Source: Candidatus Defluviilinea gracilis
Lineage (GTDB): Bacteria > Chloroflexota > Anaerolineae > Anaerolineales > Villigracilaceae
Assembly (NCBI GenBank): GCA_016716235.1
Contig: JADJWS010000001.1
Coordinates: 1,550,001 to 1,614,000, forward strand
Direction: 5' to 3'
Length of the DNA stretch: 64,000 bases
In this document: positions 1 through 9,442 of the stretch, piece after piece
Layout of the letters: the number at the start of each line of letters is the position of its first letter
Numbering within the stretch: position 1 is the first letter of the stretch
Translations under genes and position numbers: made by a program
The notes under the pieces: generated by a model
Database searches by the model: none
What the model was told of the DNA's origin: nothing
The model's input: only the letters and a program-made list of their open reading frames with translations

Positions 1-2
1 TA

Positions 3-1004
3 CCGTATCGTTTTACCCGTTGGTTGATCGGCGAGCCGCGCGGACCCCTCGTGATCGGCGGACAGGAATATTTCGCCGACCTGAAGGTGGGCTGCCGGAA
101 GCCGATCGAATCGGAAAAATTGAACGAAGATACCGGAGAATACGAATCGATCATTACCGGCTGTAAAGAAGACGTATTGATGAAAGACCTGGTGGGGCGC
201 CGCACCAGTCGAGGGGTTCTGCTCGGCGACTTTGGGTTATCATGGAAGGTGCTCCGCGATCGCCCGGTAACAGAACTTTTAGCGAGCCGCATTCCAAAGA
301 CGATCCAACTGATCGGCTTGCAATCCCTTCTTTCGATCCTCATCGGCATCCCGCTTGGGGTCTATTCCGCCATACGCCAATATTCCCGCTTTGATTACAT
401 CTTCACATCGCTCGCGTTCATGGGCTCTGCCATGCCCACCTTCTTCTTTGGCATTCTGTTGATTCTCGCGTTTTCCATCATCCCGAAAGACGCCGGGTGG
501 GCGTACCTGCCGGCTGGGCTATCCGAATCCATCCGCGATTATTCCATCCCCATCATCGGGGCAGTGGAGGCGGGGTCGCTCAAAGACCGCTTCCTGCACT
601 TGATCCTCCCGCTCACCGTGTTGACCATGGTGAGCATCGCCGGCTGGAGCCGCTTCGTCCGCGCCAGCATGCTCGAGGTGATGCGTCAGGATTACGTTCG
701 CACCGCGCGCGCCAAAGGATTGTCTGAGCGTGTGGTCATCATGCGCCACGCGTTTCGCAACGCGCTCATCCCCTTCATCACCATTGTAGTCTTCACCCTG
801 CCCGGTCTGTTCGGCGGCGCCATCATAACGGAAAGCATCTTCGCCTGGCCCGGGATGGGGTTGCTATACATCAAAGCCCTGGGAGACTTTGATTACCCGG
901 TGGCCATGTCCATCTTCTTCATCCTTGCCGTGCTGACCGTGATCGCGACCCTGCTCAGGGATGTGCTGTATACGCTTGTCGATCCAAGAATCCGATTGTC
1001 GTAA
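3..1004 (+). CDS. ABC peptide importer permease, DppB/OppB type (5' cut by window)
   Basis: Inner permease of an oligopeptide/dipeptide ABC importer. The reading frame is open to the left edge, so the real start and first membrane helix lie outside. Visible are about five hydrophobic segments and the EAA coupling loop (ASMLEVMRQDYVRTARAKGL, roughly codons 220-240), which docks on the ATPase. A long polar loop of about 80 residues precedes the helices, as in many Chloroflexota DppB proteins. Another DppC-type permease follows after 14 bp, then two ATPases, so this is the first visible gene of an importer operon. Family certain; the substrate (peptide, nickel or sugar) cannot be told. Confidence 0.93.
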   Translation, partial: PYRFTRWLIGEPRGPLVIGGQEYFADLKVGCRKPIESEKLNEDTGEYESIITGCKEDVLMKDLVGRRTSRGVLLGDFGLSWKVLRDRPVTELLASRIPKTIQLIGLQSLLSILIGIPLGVYSAIRQYSRFDYIFTSLAFMGSAMPTFFFGILLILAFSIIPKDAGWAYLPAGLSESIRDYSIPIIGAVEAGSLKDRFLHLILPLTVLTMVSIAGWSRFVRASMLEVMRQDYVRTARAKGLSERVVIMRHAFRNALIPFITIVVFTLPGLFGGAIITESIFAWPGMGLLYIKALGDFDYPVAMSIFFILAVLTVIATLLRDVLYTLVDPRIRLS

Positions 1005-1018
1005 CGAGGTCTTAGCCC

Positions 1019-2014
1019 ATGTCTGCCGCACAGGTCGCATCCCTTTCCCCTGAAGCCGTTACCATCGAAGAGCGTTCGCCGTTCCAAATCGTCATGCGCC
1101 GCTTCCAGCGTCACCGCCTGGCGATGATTTCGCTTATCATCATGCTGGCGATGTTCACGATTACCATCCTCGCGCCGTATATCGCTCCTTTTAAAATTCA
1201 AGAACTCTCGGTCAATAAATATTTTGTCCCCTGGGGAACCGTGGACGCGGAAACGGGCCGCGTGCACCACATGGGCACAGATAACATCGGGCGCGATTAC
1301 TTCTCCCGCCTGATCTACGCCGGGCGCATATCGCTGACGGTTGCCATCCTTTCGGTTCTCATCTCCGAAACGATCGGCATCGTTATCGGAGCGATCTCCG
1401 GCTTCTTCGGCGGATGGACCGACACCATCCTCATGCGCTTCGTCGAATTCATGCTGACGATCCCTCAACTACCATTACTACTGATCATCTCCTCCATGCT
1501 CTTGCGAAACGAAGAACTGATCGCCATCCCGGACCCGGTCTTGAAGTTCATGGGCGATATCCTCCTGCTTAGCCCCCGCGATTCGCGCAATGCCGTGCTG
1601 ATCGTGATGGTGCTGGCGGGCTTCGGCTGGCTCAGCGCGGCGCAACTCATGCGCGGCACCGTGCTCTCCCTGCGCGAACAAACTTTCGTCGAAGCCTCGC
1701 GATCGCTGGGCGCCTCGAACTTCCGCATCATCATGCGCGATATGATCCCCAACGCCATGGCGCCCATCATCGTGGATGCCTCCCTCGGCTTGGCGGGCTA
1801 CATTGTGGGCGAAGCCGCGCTCGCCTTTTTAGGTTTCGGGATTGCCGATCCAGTTCCTACGTGGGGGAATATGCTTGCCGCTTCACAACAATTTATGCTG
1901 GATCGCCCGTGGTTGCCGCTCGTGCCGGGGCTCCCCATCTTCATCTGCTCCCTCGCCTTCAACTATATCGGCGACGGTTTGCGCGACGCGCTCGACCCGC
2001 GCCTCAAGCTGTAA
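1019..2014 (+). CDS. ABC peptide importer permease, DppC/OppC type
   Basis: Second permease of the same importer, 331 aa. It has the N-terminal cytosolic tail typical of OppC (SPFQIVMRRFQRHRLAM), a first helix, a periplasmic loop with the family signature HHMGTDNIGRDYFSRL, and an EAA loop (GTVLSLREQTFVEASRSLGA). ATG start with GAGG a few bases upstream. It is spaced 14 bp from the upstream permease and 21 bp from the downstream ATPase, consistent with one transcript. Length is slightly above the usual 300 aa. Confidence 0.94.
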   Translation: MSAAQVASLSPEAVTIEERSPFQIVMRRFQRHRLAMISLIIMLAMFTITILAPYIAPFKIQELSVNKYFVPWGTVDAETGRVHHMGTDNIGRDYFSRLIYAGRISLTVAILSVLISETIGIVIGAISGFFGGWTDTILMRFVEFMLTIPQLPLLLIISSMLLRNEELIAIPDPVLKFMGDILLLSPRDSRNAVLIVMVLAGFGWLSAAQLMRGTVLSLREQTFVEASRSLGASNFRIIMRDMIPNAMAPIIVDASLGLAGYIVGEAALAFLGFGIADPVPTWGNMLAASQQFMLDRPWLPLVPGLPIFICSLAFNYIGDGLRDALDPRLKL

Positions 2015-2035
2015 TTTCTTCCTTCGGAGACTTCC

Positions 2036-3079
2036 GTGACTGACACAAACGAAGCACAAAAACCCCTGCTCGAGATCCGAAATCTTCAGACCCATTTCTT
2101 CACCGAAGACGGGGTGGTGAGAGCGGTGGACGGAGTCGACATTACGGTGTACCCTGGTGAAGTGCTGGGCATCGTGGGCGAATCGGGATGCGGCAAGAGC
2201 GTTACATCGCTTTCCATTATGCGCTTGATCAGCCAGCCCGGAAAAGTGGTGGGCGGCGAGATCTTGTTCGACGGCAAGGATTTGTTGAAACTCCCGGAAG
2301 CCGAAATGATGGCGGTGCGAGGCAACCGGATTTCGATGATCTTCCAACAGCCCCAAACCTCGCTTAACCCGGTCTTCCGCGTGGGCGAGCAGATCGGCGA
2401 AGTGCTGAATGTTCACCAGGATTTCGGCAAGGAAGCCGCCCAAAAACGCACCGTCGAATTGCTCAAGCTAGTCGGCATCCCCGATGCCGAACGCCGCGCT
2501 GAAGCCTTCCCACATGAACTCTCGGGCGGCATGGCTCAGCGCGTGATGATCGCCATGGCGCTTGCCTGTCTCCCCGATTTGTTGATTGCCGATGAACCGA
2601 CGACCGCGCTCGACGTGACGATTCAAGCCCAAATTTTGGACCTGATGCGAAACATGCGCGAACAATTCGGGTCGGCGGTCATCCTCATCACGCACGACCT
2701 CGGTGTTATCGCCGAAATGGCAGATCGCGTCGCGGTGATGTATGCCGGTGAGATCGTCGAACAGACGAGCGTGCTCAGCCTGTTCAAGGAACCTTTGCAT
2801 CCCTACACAAAGGGGTTGATCGGCTCCACGCCCGTGCTGGGGCGGGTGCGCGAAAAATTGGACGTGATCCCCGGCGCGGTTCCCAACCTGGTTAACCTGC
2901 CAAAGGGATGCCGTTTTGCGCCGCGTTGCGCCGCGCGCATTCAACACAACCTTGCCATCTGCACCGAGCAGGACCCCGACCTGATTCAATACGATGAGGG
3001 TCACATCATTCGCTGTTGGCTGTATCAGGATTCCAGCCAACACACCGCGCCCCTCAAAAAATCCATCCAAGTAGAGTGA
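2036..3079 (+). CDS. ABC peptide importer ATPase, DppD/OppD type
   Basis: ATP-hydrolysing subunit, 347 aa, GTG start behind a GGAGA. Walker A GESGCGKSVTS, Q-loop (FQQPQTSLNP), signature LSGGMAQR, Walker B LLIADEPTTALD and H-loop THDLG are all present. The C-terminal oligopeptide/dipeptide-transporter extension contains the cysteine-rich GCRFAPRC...C motif that binds an Fe-S cluster in some OppD/DppD proteins. It pairs with the DppF-type ATPase 4 bp downstream. A close paralogue lies at 6200-7213. Confidence 0.95.
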   Translation: MTDTNEAQKPLLEIRNLQTHFFTEDGVVRAVDGVDITVYPGEVLGIVGESGCGKSVTSLSIMRLISQPGKVVGGEILFDGKDLLKLPEAEMMAVRGNRISMIFQQPQTSLNPVFRVGEQIGEVLNVHQDFGKEAAQKRTVELLKLVGIPDAERRAEAFPHELSGGMAQRVMIAMALACLPDLLIADEPTTALDVTIQAQILDLMRNMREQFGSAVILITHDLGVIAEMADRVAVMYAGEIVEQTSVLSLFKEPLHPYTKGLIGSTPVLGRVREKLDVIPGAVPNLVNLPKGCRFAPRCAARIQHNLAICTEQDPDLIQYDEGHIIRCWLYQDSSQHTAPLKKSIQVE

Positions 3080-3083
3080 CAAT

Positions 3084-4082
3084 ATGCCGATGAATCCACC
3101 CAATGAAAAATACGACCTCGTTGTCGTCAAAGACCTGGTGAAATATTTTCCCATACGCGCCGGCGTGCTTCAACGCGTAAAAGCGCACGTGCAAGCAGTG
3201 GACAAGATCAGCTTCTCGGTGAAGGAAGGCGAAACGCTGGGCATGGTAGGCGAATCCGGTTGCGGAAAGACCACCGTCGGGCGCGCCATCCTGCGCTTGA
3301 TCGAGCCGACCTCCGGGTCGGTTTTCATCAACGGCGAGGATATCGTGCAAATGCGCTCGCGGTCGCTCAAACAAGCCCGCCGCAACATGCAAATGATCTT
3401 CCAAGACCCATATGCCTCGCTCAACCCGCGCCTGCCCATCGGCGAATCGGTCATGGAAGGCTTGCACATACACGGCATTGGTCACCCCAAAGAACGCTGG
3501 GATATTGCCATCAACATGTTGAAGAAAGTGGGGCTCGAGGATTATCACGCCCGCCGCTACCCGCACGAATTCTCCGGCGGTCAGCGCCAACGCATCGGCA
3601 TTGCGCGCGCGCTTGCCCTGCAACCCAAATTCATCGTCTGCGACGAACCGGTCTCCGCGTTAGATGTGTCCATCCAATCGCAAGTGCTGAACATCCTCAA
3701 AGATTTGCAGGCAGAGTTCGGGCTTACCTATTTATTTATCGCCCACAACATGAGCGTGGTCGAACACATCTCAGACCGCGTGGCGGTGATGTACCTCGGC
3801 AAAATGGTGGAACTTGCCGAACGCGAAGAACTCTTCCGCAACCCGCTTCACCCGTACACCAAAGCCCTCATGTCGGCGATCCCGATCCCCGATCCGACCG
3901 TGAAGCGCGAGCGCATCATCCTTAAAGGCGATGTGCCCAGCCCGTTGAACCCGCCGAAGGGATGCCGCTTCCATCCGCGTTGCCCGGTGGCGATCGATCT
4001 CTGTTCGCAACAGGAGCCTGAGTTCAAGGAACTCGCGCCGGGGCATTTCGTCGCCTGCTGGGTCGCGGAACAAAACGGATAA
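3084..4082 (+). CDS. ABC peptide importer ATPase, DppF/OppF type
   Basis: Second ATPase of the importer, 332 aa. Walker A GESGCGKTTVGR, signature FSGGQRQRIGIARAL, Walker B FIVCDEPVSALD and the C-terminal GCRFHPRCP segment mark it as DppF/OppF. It forms a heterodimer with the preceding DppD-type subunit by family knowledge. It is the last gene before a terminator at 4090-4119. Almost the same protein is encoded again at 7235-8236. Confidence 0.95.
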   Translation: MPMNPPNEKYDLVVVKDLVKYFPIRAGVLQRVKAHVQAVDKISFSVKEGETLGMVGESGCGKTTVGRAILRLIEPTSGSVFINGEDIVQMRSRSLKQARRNMQMIFQDPYASLNPRLPIGESVMEGLHIHGIGHPKERWDIAINMLKKVGLEDYHARRYPHEFSGGQRQRIGIARALALQPKFIVCDEPVSALDVSIQSQVLNILKDLQAEFGLTYLFIAHNMSVVEHISDRVAVMYLGKMVELAEREELFRNPLHPYTKALMSAIPIPDPTVKRERIILKGDVPSPLNPPKGCRFHPRCPVAIDLCSQQEPEFKELAPGHFVACWVAEQNG

Positions 4083-4089
4083 GCGAATA

Positions 4090-4119
4090 AAACCCGCGAC
4101 GCAACAACGCCGCGGGTTT
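4090..4119 (+). terminator. intrinsic terminator fused to a downstream promoter
   Basis: Arms AAACCCGCG and CGCGGGTTT with a 12-nt loop lie 8 bp after the ATPase stop. The short T run is followed after three bases by TATAAT (4123-4128), the likely -10 of the binding-protein gene, so termination and re-initiation are packed into under 40 bp. Confidence 0.75.
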
Positions 4120-4122
4120 CGT

Positions 4123-4128
4123 TATAAT
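4123..4128 (+). promoter_or_regulatory. -10 TATAAT for the binding-protein gene
   Basis: Perfect TATAAT directly behind the terminator hairpin. It overlaps the first in-frame ATG (4127), which rules that ATG out as a start and supports translation from 4145. No convincing -35 was found. Confidence 0.6.
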
Positions 4129-4144
4129 GGGAGGAATACACCGA

Positions 4145-6085
4145 ATGGAATTGCCCATGAAAAAACTCATTTCAAGTTTTATGATTCTGCTCATCCTCGC
4201 TTCGTGCGCCCCGCAACAAGAGACGGAAATCCCCACCCTGCCCGACGCGCCGACTGAAACACCCGCGCCTCTTCCCACCGCCACGCCTGCCACGCGCGCC
4301 CTCAACATTTGCCTCGGGGAAGAGCCAACCAGCCTCTACCCCTACGGCAGTTTGAACGCCGCCGCGCGCAGCGTGCTTTCCGCCATTTACGACGGACCCA
4401 TGGATGTGGTCGAATATGGATACGAACCGGTCATCCTCGAAAAGATTCCAAACCTTGAAGACGGCGACGCCCAGATCGAAACCGTGACCGCGCAACCTGG
4501 CGACCAGATCGTGGACGCAAGCGGTAACGTGGTCGGGCTGATCAAAGGCACACAACTCTACCCGAGCGGATGCCGAAACGATGACTGCAAGGTGACCTAC
4601 GACGGCGTCAGTAACATCATCATGGACCAAATGGTCGTCACCTTCACCATGCTCGCAGGCTTGCAATGGTCCGACGGCGCGCCGCTCACCGCGAGTGATT
4701 CGGTCTTCTCATTCGAGATTGCCGCCAACGACGCCACCCCAGGCTCCAAATTTCTGATCGACCGCACGCAAGCGTACGAAGCCGCCTCCGATGGCGTGAC
4801 CATTCAATGGTGGGGAATGCCCGGCTTTATCGATCCCGATTATTACACCAACTTCTTCATGCCCTTGCCTCAGCATCTATGGGGAGAGCAATCTCCCGCC
4901 GAGTTGGCGCGGCTTGACCTTTCGGCGCGCTTCCCGCTGGGTTGGGGTCCCTATATTGTGAAGGAATGGAACGCCGGCGAAAATATCCTGCTTACGAAAA
5001 ACCTGAATTACTTCCGCGCCTCGAGCGGCCTGCCCCACTTCGACGAATTGAACTTTATCATCATGCTCGATTCAAACGCCGCCCTCAGCGCCCTGTTGGA
5101 GGGCAAGTGCGACGTTCTCGACCCAACCGTTCACCTCGATGGACAGGTGGGTTTGCTTCAGCAATTGGAATCGCAAGGGCAGGCAAAACTCATCACCGCC
5201 CAAACAATGACGATGGAATGGCTTGGCATCGGCGTGTCGCCGTCTGCCTATGACGACGGCGTGAAATCGCAAACCGATCGCCCCGATCTTTTCGGCGATG
5301 CGCGTATGAGGCAGGCGCTGGCATACTGCCTCGACCGCCAGAAAGTGGTGGATACGGTATTATTCGGGCTTTCACAAGCGCCCGATAGTTACCTGCCATC
5401 CGATCACCCGCTTCACAATGGCAACCTCCAAACGTACACCTTCAACCCCCAAGCCGGGAAAGACTTGCTCGATGCCGCCGGCTGGTTGGATTCAGACAAC
5501 GACCCAACCACGCCGCGGCTGGCGTTTGGAGTAACGAGCGTGCCCGCTAGAACACCGCTGGTTCTCGAGTACTACACCACCACCGCCACCCAGCGCCACC
5601 AGGTAACCGAGATCTTCGCGCAATCGCTTGCCGAATGCGGCATTGGGTTAAACACCGTGTTCTACGACGCGCCGAATTTTTACGCGCAAGGACCGATCGG
5701 ACCTTTGTTCAGCCGGCAGTTCCAACTTGCCGAATACGCCATCGGCGTCAACAGCCTCGAACCGCAATGCGGTTGGTTCACCTCGGCGCAAATTCCCACC
5801 GAAAAAAACCACTGGCTGGGCACGAACATCAGCGGCTATAAAAACCCGGAGTTCGACAAGGCGTGCGCGCAAGCCTTGCGATCGTTGCCCGGCGAACCGG
5901 AATACGCTTCACACCAACAAGCGCAGGCGATCTTCGCCTCCGAACTCCCGTCCATTCCGCTGTACCTGCGGCTTCGAGTTGCCGCCGCTCGCGCGGAGTT
6001 ATGCGGCTTTCACCTCGACCCCTCTTCCAACTTCCCGCTCGCCGAAATCGAACTCTTCGATGATGGGGCCGGTTGTACACCCTAG
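4145..6085 (+). CDS. peptide-binding lipoprotein of ABC importer (SBP family 5)
   Basis: Extracytoplasmic solute-binding protein, 646 aa. Start chosen at 4145 because GGGAGGA sits nine bases upstream and the earlier ATG lies inside the -10 box. A short signal peptide ends in the lipobox ILASC (Cys21), followed by a Thr/Pro-rich linker, so it should be membrane-anchored. The body matches family-5 binding proteins (LQWSDGAPLTASDSVFSFE; later DARMRQALAYCLDRQKVV). It lies directly downstream of the permease/ATPase genes and is probably the binding protein for them. Confidence 0.92.
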   Translation: MELPMKKLISSFMILLILASCAPQQETEIPTLPDAPTETPAPLPTATPATRALNICLGEEPTSLYPYGSLNAAARSVLSAIYDGPMDVVEYGYEPVILEKIPNLEDGDAQIETVTAQPGDQIVDASGNVVGLIKGTQLYPSGCRNDDCKVTYDGVSNIIMDQMVVTFTMLAGLQWSDGAPLTASDSVFSFEIAANDATPGSKFLIDRTQAYEAASDGVTIQWWGMPGFIDPDYYTNFFMPLPQHLWGEQSPAELARLDLSARFPLGWGPYIVKEWNAGENILLTKNLNYFRASSGLPHFDELNFIIMLDSNAALSALLEGKCDVLDPTVHLDGQVGLLQQLESQGQAKLITAQTMTMEWLGIGVSPSAYDDGVKSQTDRPDLFGDARMRQALAYCLDRQKVVDTVLFGLSQAPDSYLPSDHPLHNGNLQTYTFNPQAGKDLLDAAGWLDSDNDPTTPRLAFGVTSVPARTPLVLEYYTTTATQRHQVTEIFAQSLAECGIGLNTVFYDAPNFYAQGPIGPLFSRQFQLAEYAIGVNSLEPQCGWFTSAQIPTEKNHWLGTNISGYKNPEFDKACAQALRSLPGEPEYASHQQAQAIFASELPSIPLYLRLRVAAARAELCGFHLDPSSNFPLAEIELFDDGAGCTP

Positions 6086-6158
6086 CGGATGAACCCGCTT
6101 CATTCCGCCAGTGCGTCTGATTCCAACCCTGTAAAGTGTTTTCTCTCGCGCAGTAATT

Positions 6159-6167
6159 TGCTATAAT
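6159..6167 (+). promoter_or_regulatory. extended -10 promoter (TGC TATAAT)
   Basis: TG-N-TATAAT 33 bp upstream of the start codon of the second ATPase pair. No good -35 is visible, as expected for an extended -10. It shows that the pair at 6200-8236 can be expressed separately from the importer. Confidence 0.65.
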
Positions 6168-6199
6168 GCGCCCATCCCTGCTCGTTGGAGTTGCTCCTC

Positions 6200-7213
6200 A
6201 TGCCCAGTAGCCAGCCTCTGCTTGCCGTGAAAGACCTCAAGACATATTTTTATACCGAAGACGGCGTAGTCCGCGCGGTAGATGGCGTGAATTTTGAAGT
6301 GTTTCCCGGCGAAGTGCTTGGGCTGGTGGGAGAATCAGGATGCGGCAAGAGCGTCACCTCATTATCCATTATGGGGTTGGTCTCCAAGCCTGGCAGGGTG
6401 GATGGGGGCGAGATACTGCTCGATGGAAATAACCTGCTCAAACTTCCCGAAGATGAAATGGTCAAGATACGCGGCAACCGCGTGTCGATGATCTTCCAAC
6501 AGCCTCAATCGGCGTTAAACCCCGTATTCAAAGTTGGCGACCAACTCTCCGAAGTGCTGAATGTGCACCAGGATATGGGCAAAGAAGCCGGCTGGAACCG
6601 CGCCGTCGCATTGTTGAAAATGGTTGGCGTGCCTGATCCCGAACGACGCGCGCACGCGTACCCGCATGAACTTTCCGGCGGTATGGCGCAGCGCGTGATG
6701 ATCGCCATGGCGTTGGCGTGCGTGCCCGAACTCCTCATTGCAGACGAACCCACCACCGCGCTGGACGTAACCATTCAAGCGCAGATCCTGGACTTGATGC
6801 GCGACCTGCGCCGCGAAATGGGCACGGCGGTCATCCTCATCACGCACGATCTCGGTGTGGTGGCTGAAATGGCAGACCGCGTGGCAGTGATGTACGCCGG
6901 CGAAATTGTGGAACAGACCGACGTCAATTCGCTGTTCGATGAACCGTTGCATCCGTACACACAAGGCTTGATCGGTTCGATTCCAATCCTGGGCGAGATT
7001 AAAGAAAAATTGGATGTGATTCCCGGTTCCGTTCCCAACCTCGTCAACCTGCCGCCCGGGTGCCGTTTTGCGCCGCGCTGTCAGGCGCGCCTCAAATATT
7101 CGCTGACCATCTGCACTGAAACCAAACCCGAGCTTGAAGATGTGAGACCCGGGCATATGACGCGCTGTTGGTTGTATCAAAATGGGGCGGGGCATTCCGC
7201 GCCGTTGAAGTAA
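6200..7213 (+). CDS. second DppD/OppD-type ABC ATPase
   Basis: Paralogue of the protein at 2036-3079, 337 aa. It has the same Walker A (GESGCGKSVTS), signature (LSGGMAQR), Walker B (LIADEPTTALD) and C-terminal cysteine motif (GCRFAPRC). Start placed at 6200 because GGAG at 6187-6190 is correctly spaced; an upstream TTG would lack a ribosome site. It has its own promoter and no permease or binding protein beside it, so it may serve the importer upstream or one encoded elsewhere. Confidence 0.94.
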   Translation: MPSSQPLLAVKDLKTYFYTEDGVVRAVDGVNFEVFPGEVLGLVGESGCGKSVTSLSIMGLVSKPGRVDGGEILLDGNNLLKLPEDEMVKIRGNRVSMIFQQPQSALNPVFKVGDQLSEVLNVHQDMGKEAGWNRAVALLKMVGVPDPERRAHAYPHELSGGMAQRVMIAMALACVPELLIADEPTTALDVTIQAQILDLMRDLRREMGTAVILITHDLGVVAEMADRVAVMYAGEIVEQTDVNSLFDEPLHPYTQGLIGSIPILGEIKEKLDVIPGSVPNLVNLPPGCRFAPRCQARLKYSLTICTETKPELEDVRPGHMTRCWLYQNGAGHSAPLK

Positions 7214-7234
7214 CCCCTTCTTGGAGAAAATTTC

Positions 7235-8236
7235 ATGTCAAACAACGCCAGCCAAAAAGGGGAAACCCTCGTTGAGGTAAACAATCTCGTAAAATATTTT
7301 CCGGTGCGGGCTGGTTTGCTCCAGCGCGTAGTCAACCATGTGAAAGCCGTGGACGATGTCAGTTTCTTTGTGCGCAAAGGCGAGACGCTTGGCATGGTGG
7401 GCGAATCCGGTTGCGGTAAAACCACTGTCGGCAGAACGATGCTGCGGTTGGTCGAACCAACCTCGGGGTCGGTGAAGTTCGGCGGCAAGGATGTGTTCGC
7501 GCTCAAACAAAATGAGTTGAAGCCGGTCCGCCGCAACATGCAGATCATCTTTCAGGACCCGTACGCCTCGCTCGACCCGCGTGTGCCCATCGGCGAATCG
7601 GTGATGGAGGGATTGCATATCCATCGCATCGGCACGCCCAAAGAGCGCGTGGGCATCATGCTCGAAACCCTCAAGAAAGTGGGGCTGGAGGATTATCACG
7701 CCCGCCGGTACCCACACGAATTTTCCGGCGGTCAGCGCCAACGCATCGGCATAGCGCGCGCGCTGGCGTTGCGCCCGCAGTTCATCATCTGCGACGAGCC
7801 GGTCTCCGCGCTGGATGTGTCGATCCAATCGCAGGTGTTGAATATTTTGAAGGACCTGCAAAAGGAATTTGGTCTCACCTACCTGTTCATTGCGCACAAC
7901 CTTTCGGTGGTCGAGCATGTGTCGGACCGTGTGGCGGTGATGTACCTCGGCAAAATGGTGGAACTGGCAACGCGCGACGACTTGTTCCGCGAAGCCCTGC
8001 ATCCGTACACCAAGGCGTTAATGTCTGCCATCCCGGTGCCGAACCCGCGTTTGAAACGCGAGCGCACCATCCTCAAGGGCGATGTGCCCAGTCCACTCAA
8101 CCCGCCGAGGGGATGCCGCTTCCACCCGCGTTGCCCGGTGGCGATCGAACGCTGTTCGCAAGATGAGCCGCAGTTCAAGGAACTCCGACCCGATCATTGG
8201 GTGGCGTGCTGGGTCGCCGAACAGAATTTGAAATAA
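7235..8236 (+). CDS. second DppF/OppF-type ABC ATPase
   Basis: Paralogue of 3084-4082, 333 aa, with Walker A GESGCGKTTVGR, signature FSGGQRQRIGIARAL and Walker B FIICDEPVSALD. ATG preceded by TTGGAG. Translationally close to the preceding ATPase (21 bp). Long stretches are identical to the first copy, which points to a duplication of the ATPase pair. Confidence 0.94.
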   Translation: MSNNASQKGETLVEVNNLVKYFPVRAGLLQRVVNHVKAVDDVSFFVRKGETLGMVGESGCGKTTVGRTMLRLVEPTSGSVKFGGKDVFALKQNELKPVRRNMQIIFQDPYASLDPRVPIGESVMEGLHIHRIGTPKERVGIMLETLKKVGLEDYHARRYPHEFSGGQRQRIGIARALALRPQFIICDEPVSALDVSIQSQVLNILKDLQKEFGLTYLFIAHNLSVVEHVSDRVAVMYLGKMVELATRDDLFREALHPYTKALMSAIPVPNPRLKRERTILKGDVPSPLNPPRGCRFHPRCPVAIERCSQDEPQFKELRPDHWVACWVAEQNLK

Positions 8237-8248
8237 CCGTCATTGATT

Positions 8249-9379
8249 ATGGCACACCCCTGCGTTTTACTTGTTGACGATCAGAAAGACATAGTCCGGC
8301 TGTTGCATTCCACCCTGCAAACGCTGGGGCACACGCTGGATATTGTCGACGCGCCCTCCGGGGAGGAAGCGCTGCTCGAAGCCTCCCGCCGCAACGTGGA
8401 TTTGCTCGTGTCGGACTATCTCTTGCCGGGCATTTCCGGGGTGGAATTGATGCGCAAGGTGAAGGCGCGCAACCCCGAGTTGAAAGTGATCTTCATCTCC
8501 GGCATGAGCGAACGCAAAGCCCGCGATGAAATGCTCTCGGCTGGGGCGATGGCGATCTTCAACAAGCCCATCCCGCTGGCAGATTTTTTGGACGCGGTCG
8601 AACGCGGTTTGGGGCTGGTGCGCACCATCTTTCCTCCGGAAGCCGCAAAAGAGATCGAGGAGCATCGCCAGACCCTTTCCGAGTTGCTGACCGGGTTCCG
8701 TCAAAAAGTGAAAGCCGACGCGGTGTTCCTCATCAACGATCGTGGGCGCGTGCTTGCCCGCGCCGGCGATCTGTACGATAGCAGTATGGAAGTGTCTTTG
8801 CTTTCCGCCTTGATGGGAATTTACAGCGCGGGGTTGAAGGTCTCGCGCTTCATCCGGCAGGAGCATCTTGAAAATTATCACGTCTTTCGCGGCGGCGACC
8901 ATGATTTGATCCTCATCCCGGTGAATACGTCTCATGCGTTGCTGTTGGCTGGCAAGGAACTCGCGGACAGAGATCGAATTATGAATACTGTGGAGGGGAT
9001 GCTGTTTGTGCGCGGCGATGTGGAGAATATCTTGCAGTCGCTGGGGGTGGCGCCGGCTGTCGCGATCACTGAACCAGCTGTCCCTGCGGAGGAGGCGGGT
9101 GGGTATGTCCCTCCGTTTATTATCGAGGAAGAATCCGAACCGGAGCCGGAAGTGGATGTGGACGCGTTGTTCGCCTCCGCCGAGAAGAAATCCAAAGTTA
9201 AAGATGTGGACGCGTTTTGGGATGACGCGGTGGAAAAGGCGGGCAACATTCCGCTCAATCCGGATGTGATCACGTTTGAAGAAGCCGATAAGCTGGGACT
9301 GACGCCCGGCAAAGCGGGCGCGACGATCCCCCGCCCGGTGACCGGCACGCTGAAGATGAGCGCGGCAAAAAAGAAGTGA
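8249..9379 (+). CDS. response-regulator receiver protein with roadblock/LC7-like C-terminal domain
   Basis: 376 aa, start at ATG 8249, 12 bp after the ATPase stop. Residues 1-120 are a CheY-like receiver with acidic pair D10-D11, phospho-acceptor D56 (VSDYLLPG), S84 and K106 (NKP). Residues 150-270 (DAVFLINDRGRVLARAGDLY ... DLILIPVNTSHALLLAG) resemble roadblock/LC7 domains that regulate small GTPases. The tail is acidic and disordered. There is no DNA-binding domain, so output is probably through protein contact. The roadblock assignment is by eye. Confidence 0.7.
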   Translation: MAHPCVLLVDDQKDIVRLLHSTLQTLGHTLDIVDAPSGEEALLEASRRNVDLLVSDYLLPGISGVELMRKVKARNPELKVIFISGMSERKARDEMLSAGAMAIFNKPIPLADFLDAVERGLGLVRTIFPPEAAKEIEEHRQTLSELLTGFRQKVKADAVFLINDRGRVLARAGDLYDSSMEVSLLSALMGIYSAGLKVSRFIRQEHLENYHVFRGGDHDLILIPVNTSHALLLAGKELADRDRIMNTVEGMLFVRGDVENILQSLGVAPAVAITEPAVPAEEAGGYVPPFIIEEESEPEPEVDVDALFASAEKKSKVKDVDAFWDDAVEKAGNIPLNPDVITFEEADKLGLTPGKAGATIPRPVTGTLKMSAAKKK

Positions 9380-9442
9380 GACATTGCGCCTGCGCGCAGG
9401 TGTTGCCCCGCGAATTTCGCTATGATACAATGTGCGCCTTAC

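Noticed and set aside
893..1468. Long minus-strand open frame (191 codons) opposite the two permease genes
   Set aside because: It overlaps well-conserved permease codons, has a low-complexity His/Arg/Asp composition typical of antisense frames in GC-rich DNA, and lacks a ribosome site.
4127..4144. Start of the binding protein at ATG 4127
   Set aside because: This ATG is part of the TATAAT box and upstream of the predicted transcript start.
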